64,000 nt of DNA from Triadica sebifera (taxonomy: Eukaryota; Streptophyta; Magnoliopsida; Malpighiales; Euphorbiaceae), in NCBI GenBank assembly GCA_023653625.1, contig CM042898.1:21731501-21795500 (forward strand). Direction: 5' to 3'. Under the pieces are notes generated by a model that was not told the origin of the DNA, ran no database searches, and worked only from the letters and a program-made list of their open reading frames with translations. Shown one piece after another: positions 47,543 to 60,353 of the stretch (the stretch's first letter is position 1; the number at the start of each line of letters is the position of its first letter). Made by a program: the position numbers and the translations under genes.

Positions 47543-50116
47543 AATATCACACCACCTCCTTATATATTATAAAAATTATATATTCTGCTAATTGTTTCAA
47601 ATAATCATTTACTATTACTAAGTTATCTTCCCGTTACATTGGGAGAGTAAAATTTAGATAATAAATAAAATAAATAATATGTAAAGTAATCAAATTTTAT
47701 ATAATAGTCATTAGCATAAATATATATAATAAAAACAAAAGTTTACAAATTTTTTTTTATTACATATAAAGTTTGTTAAAGTTTATTGAAAATAAAAGAG
47801 ACAATTGAATACAAAGAACGATGAACAACATCCGAATAACTACCAAACTTGTAATATTATAGTTAAATAAATAATGGTTGTATTTTGATTATTATAAAAA
47901 AGTCATTAAATATTCTCCCAATATATTTGTTGTTGTTAAGATTATAAAAGTTATATTTCTATATAAGTATCATATTTTTGTTTGAATTGTTTTGTCATTA
48001 TTGATCTTTCATCCCATAAAAATAATAATTTTTTATTATTAATCGTTAATAGTAACTTGTAAGTTATAATTTTTTTATAATATAGTTATTTTTTAAATTT
48101 TGTAATATGTTATTTGTTATTAATGAATATGATTTATTATTTTTACTTTGTGATATGAGTATGACTCTAATTAATAATAAAGTATACTAAAAATTAGTGA
48201 AATTTTATATTTTTTTAATATTCATATTAGTAAATGTAATATAAAATATAAATTATCTTTAATAAGACAAAAAGTATTATTTACAAATTGATAGTATCTA
48301 TCTAATATAATCACAGTGCCACTTATATAATAATTTGCAATTTCTTGAATTTTTTTTACCAATTTATTAATTTTTCTCTAAGGGCGAGAATTGTCATGTG
48401 TACTAGTTTGGATCTTGACGATACTTGCATTTCGCAAACGGATGTGTCAGACCAATTGAAAACCTTGCACTTCTCAATCAAAACAACGGTAACATGATCA
48501 AAGTCTAAATCTAGACATGATATGACTTGGAAATGGAAATATGAACATAAATTGCTAATTAATCAAGTGAAATAGGAAATTTAGACTAAATCGGCTAAAT
48601 GCAAATTTTATTTTGAAACAAAATTTATGCAATTAAATTAAGTGATAAGTATAATATTTAATGGAGGAACTTATGGAGTAAGTAATTGGTAGTGATTATT
48701 TAATTTGGAGCACAAGTTGGGGAAACAATTATTACATGGACCAAATAAAGATGAGATTATAATTTAATGATAAAAATAAGGTTAATAATAAAATTTATTA
48801 ATAAACAAATAAATAAATAAAAGGAAAAAAACCATTATTTTCGTCCACTCCTACCAATGAAAAACATCATTTCCCACTCTCATATAGTTAAACATCAAAT
48901 TAGTTATCATTTATAAAAAGAAGGGACATTCCATATATTTCCATCCCATTCTATCATTTTCTTTTTCCTTTTATCACAACTCATCATAACCAAATGTCTT
49001 AGAGAGAGATATAGGGCTTAAGCTTCAACCAAGCCAAAAACAAGGATGGAATGAGGGTGAATTTTGCTAAGAGAGGTAATCTACCATAAAGTATTAGTCA
49101 TAAAACCAAAGTCAAAAGAGAGAGGAAATGAAAGAAAAAGGAAAATGGAGAGTAGAGGTTTTGGCCAAGCTTAAAAGAATTTTTGCAAGGTAAGAAAATA
49201 TATATTTAAGCACTTCTTATCTTCTTTTTATTACTTCTTTTGACCTTGATTGGATGTAGAATTAAGTTAGAAGCTCCAATTTTATTAAATTTTCAATTGT
49301 TTACTTCTTTTTCTTGCTTTCATTGTTCGTTGCACATGAGGAACTTTGGACATCTTTTCTTATCTGTAACTTTTGGGTAGAAACGACTTTGTTTGTATGA
49401 TAGTTGTTCTTTTTCATGTGATCATGTTTTGGCTATTGTTGTGATCGTGTGCAAAGTGACCATTTTTTTCTTTATTATTTATGAGGCAATGGCATTGTGG
49501 TTGTTGCTGTGATTGTGTGTGCAAGACAACAATTATTTTAGTGGGAGAGTGGGTTTGTTGTTGCCTTTGGGGGGGGGGAAATGTTGGTGTGGTTGTGTGA
49601 GCAAAACAATGAAGTTTTAGTATGTGACAATGTAATTTTTTATGAGCTATTAATGGACATTTTAGGGAATTCATTATCCATACTATAGTAATAAACAGTG
49701 AACTCCATCAAACTTTAATGTATAGTTAGATTATTAATATCAATCAATTTATTTCTTTTTCATACAATGTTTATTTTAGCTTTTATAATTTTAATTTATA
49801 TCACTATCAATCATTTATTATACAAAATTTTATTAAAAATACTTAGAGCTAAATTATAGAAGTTAGATCCAAAAATCTATTATATTATACTTATGTAAAT
49901 ATAGGTGTATTATTATTAGCAAATAAGTTTATTATGTACAACAAATAAGCTATAAATTATAATATAACATGTAATTTACGTTATAAGTTATGAATATGTT
50001 AAGGATATAAAACTTAGAAGTCTAATTAATTAAGAAAATAAGTGTCTATTTAAAAAATCATAAAATATTTTTTAAAAGCTTTTTTTTTAATTTTAATATA
50101 TTATATATAATAAAGT
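47543..50116. other. AT-rich spacer with possible plus-strand LTR fragment
   Basis: No gene is supported. Around 48840-49200 there is TTTATAAAAAG followed by purine-rich leader-like sequence, resembling the U3/R part of a long-LTR Gypsy on the plus strand. The minus-strand frame 49414-49674 comes from a degenerate GTTGTGATTGTGTG repeat (49430-49620) and a G-run at 49569-49577. Confidence 0.4.
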
Positions 50117-52928
50117 TGTAACACTCATCAATTTAGGTTCTAAATCACGAATGCATTTTAAGGATACAACTGCCCTTATAGGAATCTAAATTTGAACTAA
50201 AAATAGTGATTTAGATGTTTTTGAGAGTGATTAAGTCAATAAACATGGTTAATTAAGTGATTGAGAGTTAATTAAGGAAAATATCGAAATAAGTGGTGAA
50301 CCAAGGGCAAAATGATAATTTTCCTAGAATTTTTAATTTATATGTTGACTTTGACTAAAATTCTATTGGCTAATAAGATTTGTGGTTGAGATTTAATAGA
50401 GGTGTGATATAATCTATATCATTGGATATATAAGGGCATGATGGTAATTGTGGTTTCTAAAGGAGGGGCAAGATTGTAATTACATGAGTATAAAATGCTC
50501 TTTCTTCCTATTTTTCACCAATTTGTAGAAAACTCTTCCCATCTTCCTCCATTTTCATGCCATTTACAAGTTTCCTCATCTCTTCTCCAATTCTCCATTT
50601 CTTAACACAACCCAGCTGAAAATCATAAGGAAAACATGGATCCATGACCGAAATTGAAGAAGAAGAAGAAGAAAATGAGGTAGCATGAAGTGAGAGGAAG
50701 AAAACTTCGAAAAAATGGGTAAAGTCTCATGTTTTATTCTTCTTATTATTATTCTTCTTCTTTCATACCATTTTCATAGGTAAAGGGCCTTCTAGAGAAA
50801 AGTTAGGATTTTGAACACAAGTGAAGGTTTTCAAGTTAGAAAACCCATTAGAAATACCTACAGTGCTAGACAAATAGGATATTGATGTTAAAGACCTAAA
50901 GAGAAACCTTGAACTAAAGAACTTAGGGTTTATGGTTAAAGTAGTACTTTTATTTACCATCATATAATATAACGTTAAAGGAAATATTTTAATATGTTAG
51001 AAGACCATAGAGAGGAAAAGAACAACATCCAAGAGGGTGGTGGAGCTTGAGCAAACTTCAAGAAGTGGTTTTTAATGCTTTATTAGAAAATGTATGTATA
51101 CTTTGGCATTCAAGACTCTATTGTGTGTGTTTGTATGATTTTGCATGTTCTTAAGTATTCAAAATGTTATCTTGATGGTTTTGTGATTTATGAAATGATT
51201 TCACATATGGATTGAAGTTAAATGAATGTTATATGTGATGTTGTGGCCTTATAAAAGGCATTACCATGCGATAAATGTTTTAGTGTCATTGTGTACTTAA
51301 AATCTTGATTATGTTATGAAAAATTTGTACGAGATGAAGCTTGAACTTGAATCAATGATAGTGATATGCATTTAGAGGCAAATGTAATGAATTCAAAAAG
51401 AAAAGGTGTGATAAATGGATAATTATAAGTATAACTGATATTGGTTAGATTTATACATGTTTGAGTTGAGTTTTAGGAGTTTTATTGAATTGAGTTAAAA
51501 TTGCATAAAAACATATTTGATATATTTTTTATTTGAGAAAGTGTTCAAAACGTGAGAGAGCCTCTTCGATGTGCAAGTGATGGCTTTATCATGTGTTCAT
51601 CACGTGTAGAGGAAGGCTCTGTCGCGCATATAATGGGCTATTGCGTGCACATCACAACCTGATGCAGGCTTTGTTGCATGTGATGAGTGCTGGATCCTTC
51701 CAAAACGTGTTTTCTAACCCTCTTTTTCCTCATGAAATGACTTTTGACTTGTATGTAATGACTTTGAAACATCAAAAATTGAATTTTTAATAAAAATTTG
51801 AGTGGTTTAAGGAATGAAAACCTAGATTTAAAATATGAACAATATGTGATACAATGTTATGACATAAATTGAATGACATGCATATTTTATGTTAGGACTA
51901 AGAAATCATTAATGTGATGATATGAAGTATGTTATATGAAAATGAAACTCTTAGTTTGAGTTTAAGCACAATCATGATAATGATTTATGATATACTAATA
52001 TGAGGTATGTAACATGGGTATGAAACACTCATTTTAAGCATATGTATACAATCATGTTAATTACGAAAGGCATGACTTTGATATAAACTATTGATATGGT
52101 AATGGTTGCATATGTGATGACATAAGTACGAATGATTCTCATGATCAAAATTTGAGATTTCCTTGTACAATAATCAGATAGGAATTAAAAAAATAATTTT
52201 AATGATAATATAATTGAGAACATGCAAATACTATGCCATTTATATAAGCATGAAATTAGACTAATAGTTTAATAGTACTATTTAATGAGGTTAAACCTAT
52301 AATTGTAATGTTGGACATGCAATTGATGATTCATTATAACCAAGCTTGAAAATAAAATAAGTGTACACGATTTAAAGTACGAAATATGCCAAAAATAAAA
52401 TAACAGTATTTCTAGCTATTAAATTGTGAAGTGGACTGTTAGTAATTTGCACTATTATTAATCGAATGCATAATACACACACTACTAAGTATTATTGCTT
52501 AGTGTGTGGATTGTGTCTCACATAGGACTAGAGTTATGATAGATAATATGTCATTAATGGATAGATGATACTGTAAGATATACGATAAGTGTTGAATGTT
52601 AGCTTGAGTGAGTGCCTCTGATTTGTGATTGCTTATATCAATGATTATGATGATTGGACATGAGGCTTATATCAGCTTATGTGAATGCTTCTAATCCAAC
52701 ATACATGCATGATTTATGTGAGCTTCAGTTAAATAATCTATGTCAGCTTGTGTGAGCGCCATTAACCGATGAACCTCTGATGAGCAAAGTTTATATAAGG
52801 ACAAGAGGTCAATCTTAGCTTATGTGAGTGCCCTTATTCTATGACCCATATCTAGTTTAGTACGGTTTAAACTGTTGTAGGCATTTAGATATATGAAAAG
52901 TAAACATAAATTCATATTTGATGATAAC
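50117..52928 (+). repeat. Probable plus-strand Gypsy LTR, right end cut
   Basis: It begins TGTAACACTCATC. A TATA box (TATAAAAT) lies about 375 bp in, followed by a C/T-rich leader and an AAG-rich stretch (50655-50680). A hairpin around 52478-52508 ends in CTTAGTGTGTG. Degenerate AGCTTATGTGAGTGCC repeats fill 52600-52840. The layout mirrors the Tekay LTRs on the opposite strand. No 3' TGTTACA end was found: the Athila LTR starts at 52929, so the LTR is probably truncated there. No open frame inside is convincing. Confidence 0.5.
50489..50496 (+). promoter_or_regulatory. TATA box of plus-strand LTR
   Basis: TATAAAAT precedes a pyrimidine-rich leader by about 20 bp, about 375 bp inside the LTR start. 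Confidence 0.5.
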
Positions 52929-54151
52929 TGTCGAAACTAACTAAAAATAAATTCCTACTATTAAAAAATAATATTTATAAATAATGAGAGTATGGTCAAA
53001 TTCACAGGAATTGGTTATTTAAATCTGAATTTGTAAAACAAAGAAATAAAAATCGGGGGCTTTAAATATGATGAAATAAAACTTAAAAAAATTAAATCTA
53101 AATCACAAGTAAAAATCTAGTTAAGATATATCTTAGAATTGATTTAAATATATTGATCATTGAATAAAAATATGATTTTTCAAATTAAATAAATTGGTTA
53201 TGAATATTAACAAACTTTAATATTTTGCCCTTACTTAATTGTAATTTAAGTGAGCGAGCGCTATAAATAAACCTTATTTAACAATCAACTTTAAACAAAT
53301 TCTTAAAATTTAGATTGAAAATAATATTAAAAATTAGAAAACCACCAATTCTATTCAATAGAACATAAGCTCATATGTTTAAAATAGATTGAATGTTCAC
53401 ATAAATACTCATTAACAATTTAATTTCATTAAGAGTATTAACTCATCACTCTATCGGATCAATTAGACATATACGAATTTAAAAATTCAAATAGTTGAAA
53501 TTTATTCATCAAGTGAATAAATTAATTAAAACCGAAAAATACTCAAATACTTACAATGGAAAATAAATGAAGAACAAGATCTCACAATTTATTTAAAATT
53601 GATATTTGACAACATTGACTAGAAAAGTAAAATTAACCACACATGGCTAAGCTTAAAATACTGGAAAAAAAAAGAGTAGAAAACTAGATATGAAAAAGAA
53701 TATTTTTTCCTATTGAATTCTACTTCTATTTATAGGGAAAAAGTAATAATCTAACTAAAATAATCTAAAATAACTAAATAAGAATTATTGTATATGATAA
53801 GTTAATTAAAATCGTCTGAAAAGATAACTAAAAGATTATCTTTAAAAAAAATCAGAATTAATCTAAACAGATTTCCATCTCTTTTCATTTCTCCTTTAGG
53901 CGTGGACACGCTGAAATGCATTTTTCTTTAATAAACTGCAGACTTCCAAATTAATTAAGTCAGTCATTATCAATTACAATTTTTATCTCTTTTATCTTCT
54001 TTAAATATTCTAATTTAACTTATTTCTTTCTCATTTGATAATATCTTTCAAAAAAACCAAAATAGAAATTTAATTAATGTATTATAAATTATTTTTACCT
54101 TAAATATGAAGAAATTAAATATTAAATATATATCTATTTTAGCACTTATCA
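52929..54151 (-). repeat. 3' LTR of Athila-like element
   Basis: On the minus strand it begins TGATAAGTGCTAAAATAG right after the PPT and ends AGTTTCGACA. The length is 1223 bp. The candidate 5-bp target sequence on the left is ATAAC. Confidence 0.7.
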
Positions 54152-54165
54152 AATTCCCCCACACC
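54152..54165 (-). other. Polypurine tract of Athila-like element
   Basis: The minus strand reads GGTGTGGGGGAATT directly before TGATAAGTGC, the classic Athila/Tat arrangement. Confidence 0.75.
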
Positions 54166-55314
54166 AAGACTTTTGTTTGTTCTCTTAATCCATATACTTA
54201 TTCTGAAAATTCTGCTTATGGAGCTTAACCAAATTAATAATCAAAACAAAAATATTTCATGGTACAATTTATATACTTTTAACTTAAATTTTCCACTCAA
54301 TCCAATATTATTTAAATGTTATTTAAAAATATGCGAGAATTAACACAATTTCTAAAGATTTCACTTAAGTGTTTGAAACCATAAACTTGCCATTTTATCC
54401 CATTTTAACTAACTAATTGAATTCAATTCAAAAATTAAAGAGTTTCAATAAAACTTAAGAAAAAGAATACCTTTAAGATCAAAAGAAAAATAAACAAAAT
54501 AACACTTCAAAATATTTTGTAATAAAACTCAATTTTTTTCTTGAAAAGAGTAAGTACATTTTATATTCCATCGTATCTTTATTTTTTCTTTTCTTTGGTA
54601 GATGCATTTTATGCTCCATCCCATATTTTTTAATGTTTTAATTAATACGTGCATTTTATGCTCCATCCCACATTTCGTAATGTTTTCACTAATAAGTGCA
54701 TTTTATACTTATTCTATTACATCAACTCAATTCGAAATTTCAATTATATATATATATATATTTAAAATACTGCATCATCTTTCAAAATGTTAAATTTTGC
54801 TTATCAAATTTTTGATTACAAGGTAAAAATATTAAAAATTAAATACTCTTATCATTTTCAAAAAGAAATCCAATATGTGTAGTGTCAATAACAATTTCAT
54901 TGCAAATTTCAGCATTTCTAACTTAATTATGATTTTCACTCAAAAATAAATTCAGCAAGCCAGATAAACTTGCTCAAGATTAGGCTCAAATATTCTTACA
55001 AAAAAATGGATATCATTTGGTATTCTCATCTTGCAAGCTTTGTCAAACAAATAAAAAATGTCAAATTTTATGAACAAATTAAAATTATAAGTATAAATTA
55101 ACTACTACTTTTTTTATTTTGCATATTAATTTAATAAAAATTCAATAAGTGCAAAAGTGCAGGCATTTTTTCATATTAATCAAATTTTATGCAAGGAATT
55201 TATTTCTACTATTTAGCTACTTAAGATGTCATAACATATCATTTATACATTTATCCACAATTTAACATTTTAAGTAGAAAAATTAAACTCAAATATCACC
55301 CCCCACACCTACAT

Positions 55315-55336
55315 CCTACATTGTCCCTAATGTAGG
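55315..55336. other. Hairpin CCTACATT-GTCCCT-AATGTAGG
   Basis: Perfect 8-bp arms are separated by six bases. The same ACATTNGGGACAATGT-style palindrome followed by a G-rich tract is a recurrent feature of the 3' region of Athila elements. Confidence 0.7.
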
Positions 55337-56676
55337 TTGTTGGATCAAAATACATAAAAAGGCAAAAAGAAACAAAAATACTCCCCTTAAATATCAGCTT
55401 CTTTAGGATGCTTGGGTAAAATTTGCATGTTTTTCTCCACTTGATCTATCCTTGCACTTAACTTCCTCCATGGTTGTGAGGGACCAGCTCTCTTCTTCAA
55501 TAATTCCATAAATTTCATAACCATAGTTCATAATTCCTCAAATCAATCAGTAAATAAATTAATAAAATTCTTAGCAAAATAATAGCATTTCTGAATCAAT
55601 TTCAAACCCAATAAAAGCATTTAAATCACTTTGAATATGTAGGCAATCATGCATGTCCAATTAATCAAATAATCTGCACAACTTAGCAATAAAAACTCCA
55701 ATCAGTCCCCCTTTAATTTTATTCTCTTCAGTACCCACACAAAAAACCTTCAAATCCATGACTTACACAACAACCCAGCAAATTTCAGCCATCTTTTTTT
55801 TTTTCCTTCAAAACCCAATAAAAATTCAGCAAACTCATTTGAAAAATCTCTAATTTGTGATTTATTCAGCAACCCATCAAATATAAACCTCAAAATTTGG
55901 TATTTAATTCTTAATTTTTGTAAAACCAATATGTAAAATCTCAAATCCATGACTTAATCAAGGACAAATCATCAATTTTCAGCAATCAATCCTCAAATAC
56001 CCATTCAAAAACTCATTACCTTTTAATTTAAATTTCAGCAAATCAGTGACTTATTCAACCTACCCAACATCTATAATTTTCAAATACAACAATTAATCTC
56101 CATTTTTTTCAAAACCCAATCTACAAAATCACAAACCCATATGAAATCAAAGTCTCAAAGACCCATTACCTTTTAATTCAAATTTCAGCAAGAAATCTTT
56201 GATTTTCTTCAAATTTCAGTCCATATTCAATAAGACCCATTGCCTTTTAAATTGAAATTTCAACAAGAAATCTCTGAATTTCTTCAACATCCAATTAAAT
56301 GTTCATCAAAACTCATCCAATTTCTCAAGAGAAATATCAAAAATTATACCAGAAAAAGAAAAATCGAAGAACAAAAATTATGATGCTTGGATCTGTAAAA
56401 AAATGAAAAGAAAATACCATGAAATCACTGCTGAAAATTACAGATGAGGATTTGGGTTCACTAGCGAGAGAAGAAATAACGGTCGTAGCGTGCGGTTGGC
56501 TTTGGATCGTGGGACTGGGAGGGACAGCGTCGATTTTGAGGTTCGAAGAAGTGGCCAGCGGAGTGAAAAGGTGGGACTGATGTGGTTGGCGGGGCTGCAA
56601 TCTGAGAAGAAGAGAAAGGAAGAAGGAGATTGTGAGAGAAGGAAATAAAGGAAAGAGAAATAGAAATAAAAAGTAA

Positions 56677-56677
<1 letters not shown>

Positions 56678-56711
<34 letters not shown>
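56678..56711. repeat. (AAT)11 microsatellite
   Basis: An uninterrupted ATA/AAT trinucleotide run. Confidence 0.95.
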
Positions 56712-56713
<2 letters not shown>

Positions 56714-57254
56714 CAAAAATTGAAATGTTAGAATAAAAAAAATGAAAAAGATTAAAAAAAGAAAAGTCAAAATTTTAAAACACCATGATAATAACTATTT
56801 GACCTTAACCCAGTAACTTTTACCTGGAAACTTTAACTCATTTTACCTACACTTTATGATTTATTAATTTATTACCTGCTGGAGGTTGTAGAAAAAGTTT
56901 AAAAATTTAAGCTGAGAAAAAACTTTGGTATGGGCATTAGCTTCACATTTTAGCAGGAATGAAAAAATATATAAAAATAAAAATGAACTAAAAAATAAAA
57001 AAAATGGGTTACCTCCCATTTAAGTATCTCTTTATTGTATTTAGCTAGACATCATCCGTGATCAAATTTCAACATATATCTAAAAATTTAAGAAATTCTA
57101 ACGCAACGGTTGTGTTTTTCACCAAAGGATTTAATACAAACTTTCTCCCAGCTCTTTCATTATCAGTTGTGATCAGTCCTAAGTTAAATTCTGGCTGTAT
57201 AAAAGAATTAAAAGCATTTTATGGCACAAATTGAATAAGCATTACTTGGAGAAT

Positions 57255-58906
57255 TCATAGAGTTTGTATACTAAATTCAACAATTTTATCATCAAATTCC
57301 ACAGTGAATATCCCTTTATAAACATCAATCTTAGTCCTAGATGTCTTAAGGAATGGTATGCCCAATAAAATTGGAATTGAATTAGAGCAATTATCTTCAT
57401 CCATATCAATTACATAAAAATCAGCAAGAAAAACCAATTCATTTACTTGAACTAAAATATTTTCCAAAATACTATCAGAATAAACATTAGACTTATCAAC
57501 AAGTTGTAGAATAACACCCCTTTCTTTCAAAGGTGCAAATTCAAATATGCATAAATTGAACGGGGCATTACATTAATTGAAGCTCTTAAATCTAACATTC
57601 TTTTATCAATCCTTAAGTTGCCAATTTTGCAAGGGAAAGTAAACATACTTGGGTCTTGGCATTTTGGAGGCAACATCTTTTGGAGAATAATAGAGACATT
57701 TTATCCCATGTGAATTTTTTCATCCCCTTCAATTTTCTTTTGTTACTACATAATTCCTTAAGAAATTCTGCATAACGTCACACTTGTTTTATAGCATCAA
57801 GAAGGGGGACATTAACTTCAACTTTCCTAAAGACATTTAAAATTTCTTTTTCTTGTTGTTCTTTTTTAGACTTTGCCAACCTACTAGGAAATGGAGGAGG
57901 GACAAACATGGATGGTTTTATTAGAGTGTTACCTGAATATTTTGATTGAGCCAGCTCTACTTCATCTTCCCCATCAATTTTTTGAATTTTCATCGCTGGT
58001 TCTCTCAATTTTTTCCACTCTTCAACGTAATTGCTCTGACATTTTTCTTTAGATTCACTTCGGGTTAAAAAGGTAAATATCTAGAAATATGATTTTCCAA
58101 TCTTCCCACAGAGGTGACTAGTTGGCTCATTTGATTTTTCAAGTTTTGAATGCTGATTTTGGTATCTTGCTGAAATTGTTGAACATTAGTGGTTAAAGTA
58201 GACACAATTTATTCCAATGACATACCTAACTTTTGAGATGTTTGAGGTGCAGGGGCTGATGGTCTTGGTTGAAATCCGAGTTGATCGAAGTTATTTGATG
58301 GTTGTCCATAACTAAAGTTTGGGTGGTCTCTCCATTCGGGATTATAGGTAGGGGCATATGGATCATATTTTATCTGATATTGCTATCCTTGGAACCCTCC
58401 TATAGCATTAACATATTCTTCTTTTTGGAGATTAGGACACATATCAGTTGGATGACTATGGTTTGAACAAACCCAATAAACCTTTACTTATTGCTGATTT
58501 CCTACCACCAATTTTTACATAAGAGAGACAAGATTGTCGAGTCTTTGATCAATAGAATTAACACTTACCTCATTAACTTTCTTGGTTAGTGGTTCTTGTC
58601 TAGTGCCAAATTGTTGAGTGTTGGCAACAACTTTGGAGATTAAATCCTTAGCTTAGGGAAGAGTTTTATCAATTAAATCTCCTCCACTTACAACATCAAT
58701 TAAATTTCTATCAGCTTGTGTTAAACCTTCATAAAAATGTTGCATTAGTAAATTATCAAAGATTTAATGGTGAGGATAGCTTCCACAAAGCTGATTAAAA
58801 CATTCCCAATATTCATAAAGAGTTTCTCCATTATATTGATGAATTCCATGAATTTCTTTTCTAATTAATGTGGCTCTAGAAACAGGGAAATTTTTTTCAA
58901 AAAATT
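57255..58906 (-). pseudogene. Athila-like gag and protease
   Basis: Read downward from 58906, gag shows FPVSRATLIRKEIHGIHQYN, GETLYEYWE and HFYEGLTQADRNLIDVVSGG. The motif HPTDMCPNLQKEEYVNAIGG follows near 58450, then QIKYDPYAPTYNPEWRDHPN near 58340. A gag-protease linker (58008-57778) has VPPPFPSRLAKSKKEQQEKE and KVEVNVPLLDAIKQV. The protease frame (57530-57255) has GVILQLVDKSNVYSD, FYVIDMDEDN, PILLGIPFLKTSRTKIDV and FTVEFDDKIVEF. Stops and frameshifts are present throughout. The N-terminal gag is missing where the Sire sequence begins. Confidence 0.8.
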
Positions 58907-60347
58907 ATCCAGCTGCTACATACTCTGCTTCAGCAGTTGAAAGAGCAATTGAAACTTGTTTCTTGCTAAACCAAGAAACTAAGCATTCTCCAATAAAGTG
59001 ACAAGTACCTAAAGTACTTTTTTTTATCTAAAAGACTACCAGCATAGTTTGCATCTGAATATCCTATAATATAGAAGGATGAATTTCTAGGATACCATAA
59101 ACCTATATGCAATGATCCATGTAAATATCTTAGAATCCTTTTTGCTGCATTTAAATGTGATTCTTTTGGACATGATTGAAATCATGCACACTAGCAAACA
59201 CTATACATTATATCGGGTCTAGAAGCAGTAAGATATAAAAGTGATCCGATCATACCTTTATAGAGCTTTTCATTAATGCTCTTACCCTTTTCATCCTTGT
59301 CCAATTTTGTTGATGTGCTCATAGGAGTCTTGGCATTCTTGCATCCTTTCATACCAAATTTTTTAATTAGATCTTTAGCATATTTGGATTGGTTGATGAA
59401 TATACCTTCATTGCTTTGCTTTATTTGTAGACCAAAAAAATATTTAAGCTCTCCCATCATGCTCATTTCAAATTCCCTAGTCATACACTTAGTAAATTCT
59501 TGACAAAGCAACTCATTAATAGACCCATATATTATATCATCAACATAAATTTGAACAATTACTATATCATGCTTATGCTTTTTAATGAATAAAATGGTGT
59601 CAACATTTCCCTTTGTAAAGTTATTTTCTAATAGAAAAGAACTTAGTCTTTCATACCAAGCTCTTGGGGCTTGTTTCAAACCATATAAAGCTTTTGAAAG
59701 TTTAAAAACATGAGTTGGAAAATCATAGCTTTCAAAGCCTGGTGGTTGTTCTACATAAACTTCTTCTTCTATACATCCATTTGAAAGAGTTTGAAATTCA
59801 TGTGACATGCATATGCTAAGAGTATTCTTATGACTTCTAATCTAGCTACAGGTGCATAGGTTTCATCATAATCTATACCTTCTTCCTGATTATATCCTTT
59901 TGCAACTAATCTAGCCTTATTCCTAGTTATTGAACCTTGTTCATCTAGTTTATTTCTAAATACCCATTCTCTACCTATAATTTGATGATCCTTGGATCTA
60001 GGTACTAAGGTCCATACCTTACTTCTCTCAAATTGGTTGAGTTCCTCTTGCATGGCAATTACCTAACTTTCATCATTAAGAGCCTCATCAACATTTTTAG
60101 GCTCAATTTGAGAAATAAAAGCAATGTCAGTGACTAAATGTTTGAAATGAGATCTAGTACTTGCTCCCCTTGAGAGATCACCAATGATTTGCTCTTTTGG
60201 ATGATCTTTCGTCATTCTCCATTCTTTTGGGAGTTCTTGTTCGTTTTCTTCTTGAGTTTGAGGTAGAGAATCATTTTGATGTGAATCTTCTTGATCATTT
60301 TCTTCTTTTCCATTTTCAAGATCAAGTCTTTCCATTTTCAAGATCAA
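58907..60347 (-). pseudogene. Sire Copia pol: linker, RT and truncated RNase H
   Basis: The linker (60347-60063) ends IEPKNVDEALNDES. RT (60053-59191) shows VWTLVPRSKDHQIIGREWVF, ARLVAKGYNQEEGIDYDETY, APVARLEVIRILLAYA, QPPGFE and LYGLKQAPRAWYERL. It has QIYVDDIIYGS, the intact catalytic YVDD, then FFGLQIKQ and TASRPDIMYSV. RNase H starts after 59190 and reads QVSIALSTAEAEYVAAG before the break. Frame changes occur near 59800 and after 59190. The gene is not functional. Confidence 0.85.
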
Positions 60348-60353
60348 GTCTTT
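60310..60353. repeat. 22-bp exact tandem duplication in Sire linker
   Basis: CCATTTTCAAGATCAAGTCT plus TT occurs twice in a row. On the minus strand it adds an in-tandem MERLDLENGK-type unit and shifts the reading frame between the two halves. Confidence 0.9.

Larger units (their letters stand above)
54166..57254 (-). other. Athila 3' non-coding region
   Basis: About 3 kb has no supported gene. It contains the CCTACATT/AATGTAGG hairpin with a G-rich run (55300-55336) and an (AAT)11 microsatellite. The GGGAGGTAACCC motif lies near 57010. Open frames at 55750-55950, 56337-56600 and 56438-56770 have low-complexity or proline/serine-rich products without motifs. Confidence 0.55.
52929..58906 (-). 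mobile_element. Athila-like Gypsy derivative lacking pol
   Basis: On the minus strand, gag and protease (58906-57255) are followed directly by the end-of-pol motif GGGAGGTAACCC (about 57005-57020), a long non-coding region, the ACATT...AATGT hairpin (55315-55336), a PPT and a 1223-bp LTR. The RT, RNase H and integrase expected between protease and the terminal motif are absent. The 5' part and 5' LTR are missing at the junction with the Sire element at 58907. Confidence 0.7.

Noticed and set aside
49414..49674. 86-codon minus-strand ORF with His/Thr/Gln-rich product
   Set aside because: Derived from a degenerate GTTGTGATTGTGTG repeat and a G-run; no domain.
56337..56770. Proline/serine-rich ORFs as a possible env-like gene of the Athila element
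   Set aside because: Short, overlapping in two frames, and without signal peptide or transmembrane pattern; not enough to call env.
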